Made by a program: the position numbers and the translations under genes. DNA of 64,000 bases, taken from contig NZ_ACQA01000001.1 of assembly GCF_000182645.1 (NCBI RefSeq), forward strand, positions 2,112,001 through 2,176,000, written 5' to 3'. The DNA is from Brucella intermedia LMG 3301 (GTDB lineage: Bacteria > Pseudomonadota > Alphaproteobacteria > Rhizobiales > Rhizobiaceae). Below are positions 46,863 to 55,964 of the stretch, piece by piece (the first letter of the stretch is position 1; every line of letters begins with the position of its first letter). A model generated the notes under the pieces. That model was not told the DNA's origin. It ran no database searches and was given only the letters and a program-made list of their open reading frames with translations.

Positions 46863-47555
46863 CTATTCTTCCTCGTCTTCGTCGTCTGTATTCGCGCCCT
46901 TCAGCGAAGAGAGCTTGGCGAAAACCTTGTCGGCATCGAGCTCGTCTTCCGCGGGCTGCTCGTCACGATAATCGAAATTCTCGGTCGCAGAAGCTGGCAG
47001 CAAGGTGCTGTCCGCCTCGGGCGCGGCCGGACGATTGCGCGACGCACGTTCGACTTCGATGTCGAGATCGATCTGCGAGCAGAGGCCGAGGGTAACCGGG
47101 TCCATCGCCGTCAGATTTGCCGAGTTCCAGTGCGTGCGGTTGCGAATCTGCTCGATGGTCGACTTGGTCGTGCCGATCAGGCGGGAAATCTGCGCATCCT
47201 TCAGTTCAGGATGATTGCGTACCAGCCAGAGAATCGCATTCGGGCGGTCCTGACGCTTGGAAAGCGGCGTATAACGCGGACCCTTGCGCTTGGCTTCGGG
47301 AACACGAACCTTCGGTTCGGCAAGCTTCAGGCGATAATAAGGGTCCTTTTCGCCCTTCGCGATTTCTTCACGCGAAATCTGGCCGGTAATGACCGGGTCG
47401 AGACCCTTGATACCCTGCGAAGCTTCACCGTCGGCAATAGCCTTCACTTCCAGCGGGTGCAGCTTGCAGAAAGCGGCAATCTGGTCAAACGACAGGGCCG
47501 TATTATCGACAAGCCAAACGGCCGTTGCCTTCGGCATAAGAAGCTGGGTGGCCAT
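46863..47555 (-). CDS. trcR: Cell-cycle transcriptional regulator TrcR (DUF1013)
   Basis: The 230 residues have TALSFDQIAAFCKLHPLEVK, NAILWLVRNHPELKDAQISR and LIGTTKSTIEQIRNRTHWNS, a helix-turn-helix, plus a C-terminal acidic low-complexity tail (TDDEDEEE). DUF1013 proteins are named TrcR in alphaproteobacteria. It is one of three cell-cycle proteins in this window (RcdA and GapR are the others). Its terminator is strong and its upstream gap (47556-47735) carries a degenerate repeat. Confidence 0.88.
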   Translation of the reverse strand: MATQLLMPKATAVWLVDNTALSFDQIAAFCKLHPLEVKAIADGEASQGIKGLDPVITGQISREEIAKGEKDPYYRLKLAEPKVRVPEAKRKGPRYTPLSKRQDRPNAILWLVRNHPELKDAQISRLIGTTKSTIEQIRNRTHWNSANLTAMDPVTLGLCSQIDLDIEVERASRNRPAAPEADSTLLPASATENFDYRDEQPAEDELDADKVFAKLSSLKGANTDDEDEEE

Positions 47556-47661
47556 TAGATATAATCCTTCTGTTCGTCCGCTCCGGTGGCGCGGGACGTG
47601 GGCAAAACCACAATTTCCGGGAAATCACGGCCTATATATCGTTTTTTTGTCGCCAGAGCAA

Positions 47662-47738
47662 GAATGGCTCTCAAGCTAAAGAGCCTGAACCACAAAGCGC
47701 CATTTGCCACCACACAGGACGGCTTTGGAACGGCTCTA
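47662..47738. repeat. Diverged palindromic repeat ending in the qor stop codon
   Basis: AGAGCC...GGCTCTAG ends, resembling the ends of the repeats elsewhere. The TAG stop of qor (47736-47738) is its last CTA. Confidence 0.4.
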
Positions 47739-48740
47739 GGCAATATCGAGTACGATCTTGCCGATATGCCTCCCCTCCTCCATCCGTTCATGCGCGCGCC
47801 AGGCATCTTTCAGCGAAAAGATCATATCCATCACTGGCGCGACGCGGCGCTGCGCCAGAAGCGGCCAGACCTTTGCCTCCAGTTCCCGCGCAATGCCAGC
47901 CTTGAACTCGACCGGCCGCGGACGAAGCGTGGAGCCCGTATGGGTCAGGCGCTTGGTCATCAACAGCGCGAAATTGGCCGTGGCTTTCGCCCCATTGAGA
48001 AAGGCGATCTGCACGATGCGGCCATCTTCGGCCGCAGCCTTGTAATTGCGATCAACGTAGTCACCGCCGACCATATCGAGAATCACATCGGCACCTCTGC
48101 CTTTGGTCACGTCCTTGACGACCTCGACAAAATCCTCGTCCCTATAATTGACGGCGCGATCAGCCCCCAGCTTCAGACAGGCGTCGCACTTTTCCTTGGA
48201 GCCGGCAGTCGCAATGACGGTCGCGCCGAATGCCTTGGCTAGCTGGATAGCCGTCGTGCCGATCCCCGACGAGCCGCCATGAACCAGAAGCGTCTCGCCT
48301 TTCTTCAATCCTCCGCGCTCGATAACATTGTGCCAGACGGTGAAGAAAGTCTCCGGGATCGCAGCCGCTTCGATATAGCCATAGCCGGAAGGCAGGGGCA
48401 GAGCATTGCTTTCATGCACGACGGCATACTCGGCATAGCCACCGCCAGCCAGTAATGCGACGACCTGATCGCCGAGCTTGAAACGCTTGACGCCGCTGCC
48501 GACGGCTACAATGTCACCGGCAATTTCCAGGCCCGGAATATCGGACGCGCCGGGCGGCGGCGCATATTGTCCCAGCCGCTGCAAGACATCGGGACGGTTG
48601 ACCCCGGCAGCACGCACCCGCACCAGAATTTCACTTTCCTTCGGCTCCGGCACCGAGCGCTGAACAGGGCGAAGCATATGGGGTCTGCCCGGTTCGGAAA
48701 TTTCGATAGCGGTCATCTGTGAAGGAAGGTCGGTCATCAT
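47736..48740 (-). CDS. NAD(P)H-quinone oxidoreductase, zinc-free MDR (PIG3-like)
   Basis: The 334 residues belong to the medium-chain dehydrogenase/reductase family of quinone reductases: RAAGVNRPDVLQRLGQYAPP, GLEIAGDIVAVGSGVKRFKL, LVHGGSSGIGTTAIQLAKAF (NADPH fold), and VIATAGSKEKCDACLKLGAD. It lacks zinc ligands. ATG 48740 or 48737. Substrate unknown. Confidence 0.9.
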   Translation of the reverse strand: MMTDLPSQMTAIEISEPGRPHMLRPVQRSVPEPKESEILVRVRAAGVNRPDVLQRLGQYAPPPGASDIPGLEIAGDIVAVGSGVKRFKLGDQVVALLAGGGYAEYAVVHESNALPLPSGYGYIEAAAIPETFFTVWHNVIERGGLKKGETLLVHGGSSGIGTTAIQLAKAFGATVIATAGSKEKCDACLKLGADRAVNYRDEDFVEVVKDVTKGRGADVILDMVGGDYVDRNYKAAAEDGRIVQIAFLNGAKATANFALLMTKRLTHTGSTLRPRPVEFKAGIARELEAKVWPLLAQRRVAPVMDMIFSLKDAWRAHERMEEGRHIGKIVLDIA

Positions 48741-48929
48741 GCTTAAGACTCCATTCAGATTTCGTACCCTACGCCGTGGTCAGGTGCCCCATCGGCACCG
48801 TCGCACAAATGCCGCATGCGGATGCAAGACACCGCGTTAGGGAAATCGTCATCGATTTTCCCAAATATATATGCGACGATTCAAGGTGTTAAATCTTTTC
48901 TGAGCCATCATTGACCACGGAGGACGGCT

Positions 48930-49121
48930 ATGAGCGGTTTCGATGAGGATGTGGCGAAGCCCCGCAGCAGCGTGGCGCTGAGCGAGGAGGAACTGTCGCT
49001 GCTTTCGGTCACCGAGATCGACCAGCGCATTGCCCTGCTGCAATCCGAAATAGAGCGATTGAAGGCAGAACGCCTCAAGAAGGGCGACAGCCGCGCGGCG
49101 GCGGAAGCATTGTTTCGATAA
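48930..49121 (+). CDS. DUF1192 small coiled-coil protein
   Basis: The 63 residues MSGFDEDVAKPRSSVALSEE, then SVTEIDQRIALLQSEIERLK, are the DUF1192 pattern: short helical proteins common in Rhizobiales. Function unknown. It starts after GGAGGAC (the ATG at 48930) and is followed by a hairpin. Confidence 0.85.
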   Translation: MSGFDEDVAKPRSSVALSEEELSLLSVTEIDQRIALLQSEIERLKAERLKKGDSRAAAEALFR

Positions 49122-49135
49122 GGGAAACTCGTCAG

Positions 49136-49176
49136 CGGAAATGGATGCCGGAGCAAAATCGCCGGAACCATTTCCG
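49136..49176. repeat. Hairpin after the DUF1192 gene
   Basis: CGGAAATGG and CCATTTCCG arms, 23-base loop, 14 bases after the stop; no T-tract. It resembles a small repeat element. Confidence 0.35.
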
Positions 49177-49260
49177 GACGAATTGTTTAGGAACAATAGT
49201 CACTGATCGCAATGGCCGCTCGACATCGACGGCCCAGCTTCAAGTTGCGGGAATAGAATT

Positions 49261-50499
49261 TTGCGCATTTACATTCAGGTTCTGGCCCTCCTTTGCGGCA
49301 CAGCCTTTCTCCTCATCGCCTCAGGTCTTCATGGTCTCCTGCTGCCTCTGCGCGGTGGCGCGGAAGGATTTTCGGTCACATCGCTGGGCATGCTCGGCAC
49401 CACCTGGGCAGGTGGTTTCGTTGCGGGCTGTCTGTTCGCGCCGCGCCTGGTGCGCCGCGTCGGCCATGTACGGGCATTCGGATGTTTTGCAGCATCGGCT
49501 GCGATCATCGCCCTGCTTTCCGGCGTTTTCGTGGATGCAACCATCTGGGTCATCCTGCGCGCTTTCACCGGCTTTTCCATGGCCGGTGCCTTCATGGTCA
49601 TCGAAAGCTGGCTGAATGAGCGGGCGACCAACGAATCGCGCGGCAAGATTTTCGGCATGTACATGATGGTCAACTATGGGGCCACCATGTCCGGGCAAAT
49701 GCTGGTGGCTGCGGGCGATGTGCGCTCCGATCACCTGTTCATGATAAGCGGCGTCTTCTTCTGCCTGGCCCTTATCCCGACCGCGATTTCCACGGCTGTA
49801 AGCCCCAAGCCGCTGACAGAAGTGCAGCTCGATCTCAAGGCGCTCTATAACAACTCCCCCGCAGCCTTTGTCGGTTGCATCCTGATCGGCATCGCCAATG
49901 GCGCCTGGGGTACGCTTGGAGCGGTCTTTGGCGCGAAATCCGGGATCTCGACCACCGAGATCGCCTTGATGGTCAGCGTCACCATCGCAGCCGGTGCCCT
50001 GATGCAGATTCCGATCGGTCGCATTTCCGATCTGGTGGACCGGCGTTTCGTACTGGCCAGCGTTGCGGCTCTGGCGGCACTGGTTGGGCTGATCGCCTTT
50101 CTCGTCGCGCCTACCAGCGGCTCCGTCATTATCGCGATGACCGGCTGCTACGGCGCGCTCGCCTATGCGCTCTATCCCGTTGCGGTCGCCCACGCGAACG
50201 ACCATGCAACATCGGAAAGCTTCGTGAAAGTGTCGAGCGGACTTCTGCTGCTTTACGGGTTCGGCACGATGCTTGGGCCGCTTCTGGCGGCCGCGGCGAT
50301 GGATATTTTCTGGCCTTCAGGCCTCTTTGCCATCACCATGCTCGCGCATATTTCCATCACCGGTTATGCGCTGTTCCGCTCCCGCAGGCGCGCTTCGGTT
50401 CCCAAAGAGAACAAGGACCAGTTCATGAGCATGCCATCGGAACGCGGTGCTACGCCGGAAGCGCTGAACCTTGATCCGAGAGCGGAGACGGAAGGTTGA
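49261..50499 (+). CDS. MFS transporter
   Basis: The 412 residues show twelve-helix MFS features: TTWAGGFVAGCLFAPRLVRR (motif A), FTGFSMAGAFMVIESWLNER, MVNYGATMSGQMLVAAGDVR, and QIPIGRISDLVDRRFVLASV in the second half. It resembles YcaD-type carriers; the substrate is unknown. The start is TTG at 49261 with GGGAA about eight bases upstream; no ATG is available near the first TM helix. Confidence 0.85.
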   Translation: MRIYIQVLALLCGTAFLLIASGLHGLLLPLRGGAEGFSVTSLGMLGTTWAGGFVAGCLFAPRLVRRVGHVRAFGCFAASAAIIALLSGVFVDATIWVILRAFTGFSMAGAFMVIESWLNERATNESRGKIFGMYMMVNYGATMSGQMLVAAGDVRSDHLFMISGVFFCLALIPTAISTAVSPKPLTEVQLDLKALYNNSPAAFVGCILIGIANGAWGTLGAVFGAKSGISTTEIALMVSVTIAAGALMQIPIGRISDLVDRRFVLASVAALAALVGLIAFLVAPTSGSVIIAMTGCYGALAYALYPVAVAHANDHATSESFVKVSSGLLLLYGFGTMLGPLLAAAAMDIFWPSGLFAITMLAHISITGYALFRSRRRASVPKENKDQFMSMPSERGATPEALNLDPRAETEG

Positions 50500-50744
50500 C
50501 GGCGTTAAAAATCGCCATCGACAAACAGAACCAATCAAATAATTGAACCAATATGTTCGGCGGCTGTGGCACAGCCGCCAATGCAGCAATCCAGCGTCAT
50601 GACCATGACATGGAAAAGCGCACTGCTGTGGTGCAACATTCCATGTCCGCGACAAGGCAATTCAGGCTCGCGAGAACCTTTCAACAGCCAAAGTCTTTGG
50701 TTTGATACGCCTTATCCAACCGCGATCAAAACGCGGCTTCCCTG

Positions 50745-50927
50745 TCAGTGACGCGTTACCTGGGATCTCAGTTTTTCGATCTGGTCCTTGAGCATAAGCT
50801 TCTTGCGCTTGAGAGATGCAACGTGCAGGTCATCCATTGCCGGTGACGCCAGGGCTTCGGAAATTTCCTGCTCCAGAGCGCCGTGCTTCTTTTCGAGCGT
50901 GGCAAGATGGGACTCGATAGCCATCAT
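50745..50927 (-). CDS. YdcH/DUF465 family protein (first of two)
   Basis: The 60 residues MMAIESHLATLEKKHGALEQ, then SLKRKKLMLKDQIEKLRSQV, are a two-helix DUF465 hairpin. AAAGGAG lies five bases before ATG 50927. A second DUF465 gene starts 346 bases away, facing the other direction. Function is not known. The divergent gap 50928-51273 has a direct CCATGACAG repeat but no other gene. Confidence 0.85.
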   Translation of the reverse strand: MMAIESHLATLEKKHGALEQEISEALASPAMDDLHVASLKRKKLMLKDQIEKLRSQVTRH

Positions 50928-51273
50928 CAGATCTCCTTTGGTTGATTTCCCTGATTTACGGAACGGCGTGGACCTTGTTTGCCCGCCATCCCGCCATTCA
51001 ACCTGCATGAGCGCCCGGCACATCTCCTGTATTTCCGGGCCAAACACACAGTCCCGGCTGCCAAGGATGCGGTGGTGTTTGTCGCCTTCGACAGCCGCGT
51101 CCATGACAGAACCATGACAGTTTGGCATGAGTTTGATGCAAAGTCGATTTTGTCGTGGTAGCATTTTCCTGACGCGAAAAATGTGATAAGGGCTTCGCCG
51201 GAAACGGGCTGACGCCGCACCTTTTCATGGGTTGGCGCAGCCCGTAAAACTATTCAACAGAACGGGGCACCGC

Positions 51274-51477
51274 ATGTCCGATCAGGAACAGGCCGAAATC
51301 AGATTGGCCGTCGCACGTCTGAAACAGGAACACGCGGACTTCGATGCTGCCATAAACGCCATGATAGCGGTTGGCTGCGACCAATTGCGCGTGCAGCGCA
51401 TGAAAAAGAAAAAGCTCGCAATCAAGGACAAGCTGCAGGAAATGGAAGATCGGGTGATCCCCGACATCATCGCCTGA
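51274..51477 (+). CDS. YdcH/DUF465 family protein (second of two)
   Basis: The 67 residues MSDQEQAEIRLAVARLKQEH, then VQRMKKKKLAIKDKLQEMED, are a second DUF465 protein, diverged from the first. ATG 51274 lies after a weak site; the longer frame begins at 51232. A terminator follows, isolating it from purE. Confidence 0.85.
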   Translation: MSDQEQAEIRLAVARLKQEHADFDAAINAMIAVGCDQLRVQRMKKKKLAIKDKLQEMEDRVIPDIIA

Positions 51478-51501
51478 ATGTCCATGACGATCCATAATTA
51501 G

Positions 51502-51529
51502 AGCCGGGGTTCGCCCGGCTTTATCTTTT
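51502..51529 (+). terminator. Terminator after the second DUF465 gene
   Basis: AGCCGGG / CCCGGCT stem, then TTATCTTTT. It separates this gene from purE. Confidence 0.8.
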
Positions 51530-51575
51530 CAGCATCATCCACCAACTACATGAAAGAAGCGGAGCAGGAAGATCA

Positions 51576-52070
51576 ATGAGCGTTACTGCCGATGTCGCCA
51601 TCATCATGGGAAGCCAGTCCGACTGGGAAACCATGCGCCATGCAGCGGACACACTCGAAGCACTCGGCATTTCCTTCGATGCCCGGATCGTTTCCGCGCA
51701 TCGCACCCCTGATCGTCTCGTTGCCTTTGCCAAAGGCGCCAAGGCAGAAGGTTTCAAGGTCGTCATCGCGGGCGCAGGCGGCGCAGCCCATCTGCCGGGC
51801 ATGGCGGCAGCCATGACGCCGCTTCCCGTCTTCGGCGTTCCGGTCCAGTCCAAGGCGCTTTCAGGCCAGGACTCGCTTCTCTCCATCGTCCAGATGCCGG
51901 CCGGCATCCCTGTCGGTACGCTGGCGATCGGCCGCGCCGGTGCGGTCAATGCCGCACTGCTCGCAGCAGCCGTCCTGGCGCTTTACGATGAGGCGCTCGC
52001 AGCCCGTCTTGACGAGTGGCGCGCGGCGCAGACGGAAAGCGTGGCGGAACGTCCTTCAAACGAGGCCTGA
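51576..52070 (+). CDS. purE: N5-carboxyaminoimidazole ribonucleotide mutase PurE
   Basis: PurE converts N5-CAIR to CAIR in purine synthesis. The 164 residues include [40 protein letters not shown], and the [13 protein letters not shown] loop. It ends with a TGA two bases before the purK ATG. Confidence 0.98.
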   Translation: MSVTADVAIIMGSQSDWETMRHAADTLEALGISFDARIVSAHRTPDRLVAFAKGAKAEGFKVVIAGAGGAAHLPGMAAAMTPLPVFGVPVQSKALSGQDSLLSIVQMPAGIPVGTLAIGRAGAVNAALLAAAVLALYDEALAARLDEWRAAQTESVAERPSNEA

Positions 52071-52071
52071 T

Positions 52072-53160
52072 ATGAACACTTCTGTACTGAAGCCCGGTGC
52101 AACCATCGGCATCATCGGCGGCGGGCAGCTCGGCAGGATGCTTGCCATGGCCGCAGCGCGGCTCGGCTTCCAAACCGTGATACTGGAGCCGCAGGCCGAT
52201 TGCCCGGCAGCACAGGTCGCCAATCGCCAGATCGTCGCGGCCTATGACGATCCGAAGGCGCTTGCGGAACTTGCCGCAGCTTCCGATGTCATTACCTACG
52301 AATTCGAGAACGTGCCGGTGAGCGCCGCCGACCGGCTGGCAGAAACCGCTCTGGTCCTGCCGCCGCCCGCAGCGCTTGAAGTCTCGCAGGATCGCTTTGC
52401 CGAAAAGCAGTTCCTCAATGAAAGCGATATCGAGACGGCTCCCTGGCGCCTCGTGGACGATGAAGAATCCCTGATCGCGGCCCTGGGAGCGCTTGGCGAG
52501 CGCGGCATCCTCAAGACGCGACGTCTGGGCTATGACGGCAAGGGACAGGTCCGCCTGACCTCGCTCGACGAGAGCGAAGCCCACAAGGCGATTCTTGCCA
52601 TCAATCGCGCCCCGGCGATCCTCGAAGGCTTCGTCGATTTCGAACGCGAAGTCTCGGTGATTGCAGCGCGCGACCGGTCTGGAAACGTCGCAATCTTCGA
52701 TATTGCCGACAACGTGCACAAGGACGGCATCCTTGCCACCTCGACCGTTCCGGCTGCGATTTCCGAGAACACAGCGGAAGCTGCCCGCAAAGCCGCTACA
52801 AAGCTTTTGAATGCGCTTGATTACATCGGCGTGCTGGGGCTCGAATTCTTCGTCCTGAAGGACGGAACGCTGCTGGCAAACGAGTTTGCCCCGCGTGTCC
52901 ATAATTCCGGCCACTGGACGGAAGCAGCCTGTGCCATTTCGCAGTTCGAACAGCATATCCGCGCCGTTGCCGGATTGCCTCTCGGCAGCACCGAACGCCA
53001 TTCCGATTGCGTAATGGAAAACCTGATCGGCGACGACGTCGACAAGGTTCCAGCGATTCTCTCCGAAAACGATGCCGTGCTGCACCTTTACGGTAAAAAG
53101 GAAGCACGTCCGGGCCGCAAAATGGGCCATGTGACGCGCATCCAGCCTCGCAGGAAATGA
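52072..53160 (+). CDS. purK: N5-carboxyaminoimidazole ribonucleotide synthase PurK
   Basis: PurK makes N5-CAIR from AIR, bicarbonate and ATP; it is an ATP-grasp protein. The 362 residues contain TIGIIGGGQLGRMLAMAAAR, DVITYEFENVPV, ILKTRRLGYDGKGQVRL and EFAPRVHNSGHWTEAACAIS. It follows purE directly (ATG 52072). A terminator follows. Confidence 0.98.
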   Translation: MNTSVLKPGATIGIIGGGQLGRMLAMAAARLGFQTVILEPQADCPAAQVANRQIVAAYDDPKALAELAAASDVITYEFENVPVSAADRLAETALVLPPPAALEVSQDRFAEKQFLNESDIETAPWRLVDDEESLIAALGALGERGILKTRRLGYDGKGQVRLTSLDESEAHKAILAINRAPAILEGFVDFEREVSVIAARDRSGNVAIFDIADNVHKDGILATSTVPAAISENTAEAARKAATKLLNALDYIGVLGLEFFVLKDGTLLANEFAPRVHNSGHWTEAACAISQFEQHIRAVAGLPLGSTERHSDCVMENLIGDDVDKVPAILSENDAVLHLYGKKEARPGRKMGHVTRIQPRRK

Positions 53161-53162
53161 TG

Positions 53163-53198
53163 TTCATCGGGAATCCCGTCGATTCCCGATGAATCTTT
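53163..53198 (+). terminator. Terminator of purEK
   Basis: Perfect stem TTCATCGGGAATC / GATTCCCGATGAA then TCTTTT, only two bases after the purK stop. Confidence 0.88.
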
Positions 53199-53250
53199 TG
53201 CCGCCTGCCAAGAATTTCAGCTCCTGCACCCTGAATCTGCGGCTCAGGAG

Positions 53251-53280
53251 TTGACATTTGCCTGAAACCTTGTGTATTTC
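53251..53280 (+). promoter_or_regulatory. Predicted promoter upstream of rpmJ
   Basis: TTGACA (53251-53256), 18-base spacer, TATTTC (53275-53280). The leader to rpmJ would be about 108 bases. Confidence 0.55.
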
Positions 53281-53320
53281 GGCCAACCCTTCGGGCATCT
53301 AACAGTGCCTGTAACCAATT

Positions 53321-53342
53321 GGCGCCTCGGGCGCCTGTTTTT
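53321..53342 (+). terminator. Terminator-like hairpin in the rpmJ leader
   Basis: GGCGCC, TCG, GGCGCC followed by TGTTTTT, 54 bases before the rpmJ ATG and downstream of the predicted promoter. It may act as an attenuator, or end a short independent transcript. Confidence 0.55.
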
Positions 53343-53395
53343 ATGAAGCCCCGCGGCATCTGCACGTCAACGGGCCAACAAGACCGGTGATTGAC

Positions 53396-53521
53396 ATGAA
53401 GATCAAGAACTCGCTTAAAGCGCTTAAGGCCCGTCATCGGGACTGCCAGCTGGTCCGCCGCAAGGGCCGCGTATACATCATCAATAAGACCGCCCCGCGC
53501 TACAAGGCTCGCCAGGGCTAA
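53396..53521 (+). CDS. rpmJ: 50S ribosomal protein bL36, zinc-free type
   Basis: The 41-residue product [20 protein letters not shown] then [21 protein letters not shown] is bL36 of the alternate (YkgO-type) form: only one Cys remains of the zinc-ribbon set. GGTGATTG precedes the ATG. Alphaproteobacteria commonly have only this form. bL31 in this window is also zinc-free. Confidence 0.96.
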   Translation: MKIKNSLKALKARHRDCQLVRRKGRVYIINKTAPRYKARQG

Positions 53522-53558
53522 TCTTATTTCTGATTTTGCATTTGACGTTTCGCTGCGC

Positions 53559-54251
53559 ATGATAAAATCTATGCGTATGCGGAACGTTTTTGCTTGTCTG
53601 GTTTCTTTTTCTGTGCTCGCATCGCTGGGTGCAACGGTGCTGTCGGCTTATGCCGAAGTCGCGCCCGGCAAGGTGCCGCTTACCGCACCGCTGACGCCCG
53701 TTCAGACCGGCCCCGACAGCGAACAGAAACCGACCCCGGAAAAACCTGCGCCGGATGCAGCCCAAACGCCTGAAGAGCGCCTCGACAAGCTCTTTGCTGA
53801 TCTTCGCCGTACAACCGATGAAGCCAGGGCGCGGCGCATTGCTTCGCAGATCAATACGCTGTGGTCGCAATCGGGCAGCGCAACAGTCGATCTCCTCATG
53901 CAATGGGCGAACGCGGCGATGCTGGAGCAGCGCTATCCTTCGGCCATCGACTTCCTGAACGAAGCGATCGCGCTCGACCCGGAATATGCGGAAGCATGGA
54001 ATCGCCGCGCGACGGTCTATTTCCTTAAAAAAGATTATGCCCATGCCATGTACGACATCAATCGTACGCTGGAACTGGAACCGCGCCATTATGGCGCCCT
54101 GACCGGCATGGCGACCATATTGCGCCTGCGCGGCCTCAAGGAACAGGCGCTGAAAGCCTATGAACAGGCCCTGATCGTTTATCCGATGATGCGCGACGCA
54201 CAGAAGAACTTCAATGATCTGGCTGACGAACTGACCGACACTCGGACTTAG
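53559..54251 (+). CDS. Secreted tetratricopeptide-repeat protein
   Basis: The 230 residues have a signal peptide (VFACLVSFSVLASLGATVLS, cut after AYA), a Pro-rich linker, and two to three TPR units: DLLMQWANAAMLEQRYPSAI, AWNRRATVYFLKKDYAHAMY, ALTGMATILRLRGLKEQALK. Partner unknown. The exact start is uncertain (ATG 53559, 53571 or 53577). A terminator follows. Confidence 0.85.
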   Translation: MIKSMRMRNVFACLVSFSVLASLGATVLSAYAEVAPGKVPLTAPLTPVQTGPDSEQKPTPEKPAPDAAQTPEERLDKLFADLRRTTDEARARRIASQINTLWSQSGSATVDLLMQWANAAMLEQRYPSAIDFLNEAIALDPEYAEAWNRRATVYFLKKDYAHAMYDINRTLELEPRHYGALTGMATILRLRGLKEQALKAYEQALIVYPMMRDAQKNFNDLADELTDTRT

Positions 54252-54285
54252 AGCGTCCCTGCCTCCTCCAATTCATCTCTGCTCA

Positions 54286-54319
54286 AAGAAAAACGCGCTC
54301 TCAAAGAGCGCGTTTCTTT
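54286..54319. terminator. Terminator after the TPR gene
   Basis: AAAGAAAAACGCGCTC pairs with GAGCGCGTTTCTTT around a five-base loop; the right end is T-rich. Confidence 0.8.
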
Positions 54320-54323
54320 GGAT

Positions 54324-54530
54324 GGCGTCTGCCACGACTGGATGAGATTCCGGCTGTGGCGAGCCGAAAATGGTGGAGTTTGAGAACCGGTGCGGAATGT
54401 ACTTCCACGCATAGTCCCGAAAAGTTGCAGACTTTTCGGATTAGACTTTGCGTCAAAGAACGCACATGAGCACCGGAAGCGCAAAACGACGCCATTTGCA
54501 GGCCGTCACGGCCGGAATATCGCCAGTCTA
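54324..54530. repeat. Second copy of the 143-base repeat, with nested hairpin
   Basis: Shares CGAAAATGG, ACCGG.GCGGA.TGTACTTC, ACATGAGCACCGGA and CGCC.TTTGCAG with 14344-14486. About 50 bases are inserted in the middle, including a hairpin CCGAAAAGT / ACTTTTCGG (54418-54440). The pyk stop (CTA, 54528-54530) is at its end. Confidence 0.7.
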
Positions 54531-55964
54531 GATGCCCGATTTTCCATCTGGCCCTATATAGGCGATGCGCAGCATGTTGGTCGCGCCCGGGGTTCCGAAC
54601 GGGACACCGGCGGTGATGATGACGCGGTCGCCTGCCTTGCCGAACTCTTCGTGGAAGACGATTTCGCAAGCATGGTTGACCATGTCTTCAAGGTCGTGCG
54701 CATCATCGGTAACAACGCAATGCAGGCCCCAGACGAGCGACAGCTTGCGGGCGGTATCGACAACCGGCGACAGAGCGATAATCGGCGTGCGCGGCCGCTC
54801 GCGGGCAGCGCGCAGGCCGGTCGTGCCGGACGCGGTATAGGTGACAATGGCCGAAAGCTTCAGCGTTTCCGCGATCTGGCGTGCAGCGAGCGAGATTGCG
54901 TCGGCACCAGTCGGCTCCGGTGCTGCGCGCTGCGCATCGATGATGGTCGAATAGGTCGGTTCCTTTTCCACCTGCTCCGCAATGCGGTTCATGGTGGCGA
55001 CAGCTTCGACCGGATACTGGCCGGAGGCGGATTCAGCCGAAAGCATGATCGCATCCGCACCTTCAAACACCGCGGTCGCAACGTCGGAAACTTCGGCGCG
55101 GGTCGGGACCGGAGCAGTGATCATCGATTCCAACATCTGCGTGGCGACCACGACCGGCTTGCCGGCGCGGCGTGCCTTGCGGGTGATCTGCTTCTGGATG
55201 CCCGGAACGCTTTCAAGCGGCATTTCAACACCGAGATCGCCACGCGCAACCATCAATGCGTCAGAAAGCTCGATGATTTCATCAAGACGCGTCACGGCCT
55301 GCGGCTTCTCGATCTTCGACATCAGGCCGACCTTGCCGCGCGAAACCTTGCGCACCTCGGCTAGGTCTTCCGGACGCTGGATGAAGGAAAGCGCAACCCA
55401 GTCGATTTCTTCCTTCAGAACGGCATCGAGGTCCTTGCGGTCCTTTTCCGTCAGCGCGCCGACGCCCAGCGTCGTATCCGGGAGGCTGACGCCCTTGCGA
55501 TCCGAAATGCGCGTTCCGGAGATCACCTTGCAGCGGATCGACTTGCCGTCGCTTGCCTCGGCAACGAGGTGTAGCTTGCCATCGTCGATCAGCAGGCGAT
55601 GACCCGGCTCGACAGCTTCAAGAATTTCCGGGTGCGGAAGATAGACGCGGGTTTCATCGCCGGGCGCTTCGTTATTGTCGAGGGTGAAGGTCTGGCCGGG
55701 AACGAGATCGACCTTACCGTCCTTGAACTTGCCGACGCGCAGCTTCGGACCCTGAAGATCGGCCAGAATGCCGATCGGACGGCCCAGTTCCTTTTCCACA
55801 TTGCGAATGCGCTTGACGAGGGTGCGCATCAGATCATGGTCGGCGTGACTCATGTTGATGCGGAACACATCCGCGCCTGCCTCAAACAGCTTGCGGATGA
55901 CGGCTTCCTCGCCTGACGCCGGACCTAGCGTGGCGAGAATCTTGACCTTGCGGTTGCGCTTCAT
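54528..55964 (-). CDS. pyk: Pyruvate kinase
   Basis: Pyruvate kinase makes pyruvate and ATP from PEP. The 478 residues: RKVKILATLGPASGEEAVIR, VFRINMSHADHDLMRTLVKR (substrate and Mg site), LMVARGDLGVEMPLESVPGI, QKQITRKARRAGKPVVVATQ and a C-terminal allosteric domain (HCVVTDDAHDLEDMVNHACE). Its ATG overlaps the stop of the DUF1036 gene (ATGA, 55961-55964), so the two are coupled. Confidence 0.97.
   Translation of the reverse strand: MKRNRKVKILATLGPASGEEAVIRKLFEAGADVFRINMSHADHDLMRTLVKRIRNVEKELGRPIGILADLQGPKLRVGKFKDGKVDLVPGQTFTLDNNEAPGDETRVYLPHPEILEAVEPGHRLLIDDGKLHLVAEASDGKSIRCKVISGTRISDRKGVSLPDTTLGVGALTEKDRKDLDAVLKEEIDWVALSFIQRPEDLAEVRKVSRGKVGLMSKIEKPQAVTRLDEIIELSDALMVARGDLGVEMPLESVPGIQKQITRKARRAGKPVVVATQMLESMITAPVPTRAEVSDVATAVFEGADAIMLSAESASGQYPVEAVATMNRIAEQVEKEPTYSTIIDAQRAAPEPTGADAISLAARQIAETLKLSAIVTYTASGTTGLRAARERPRTPIIALSPVVDTARKLSLVWGLHCVVTDDAHDLEDMVNHACEIVFHEEFGKAGDRVIITAGVPFGTPGATNMLRIAYIGPDGKSGI

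Noticed and set aside
51100..51145. Sigma-54 promoter (TTGGCATGAGTTTGATGC) before the second DUF465 gene
   Set aside because: The -12 part does not match TTGC at the right spacing.
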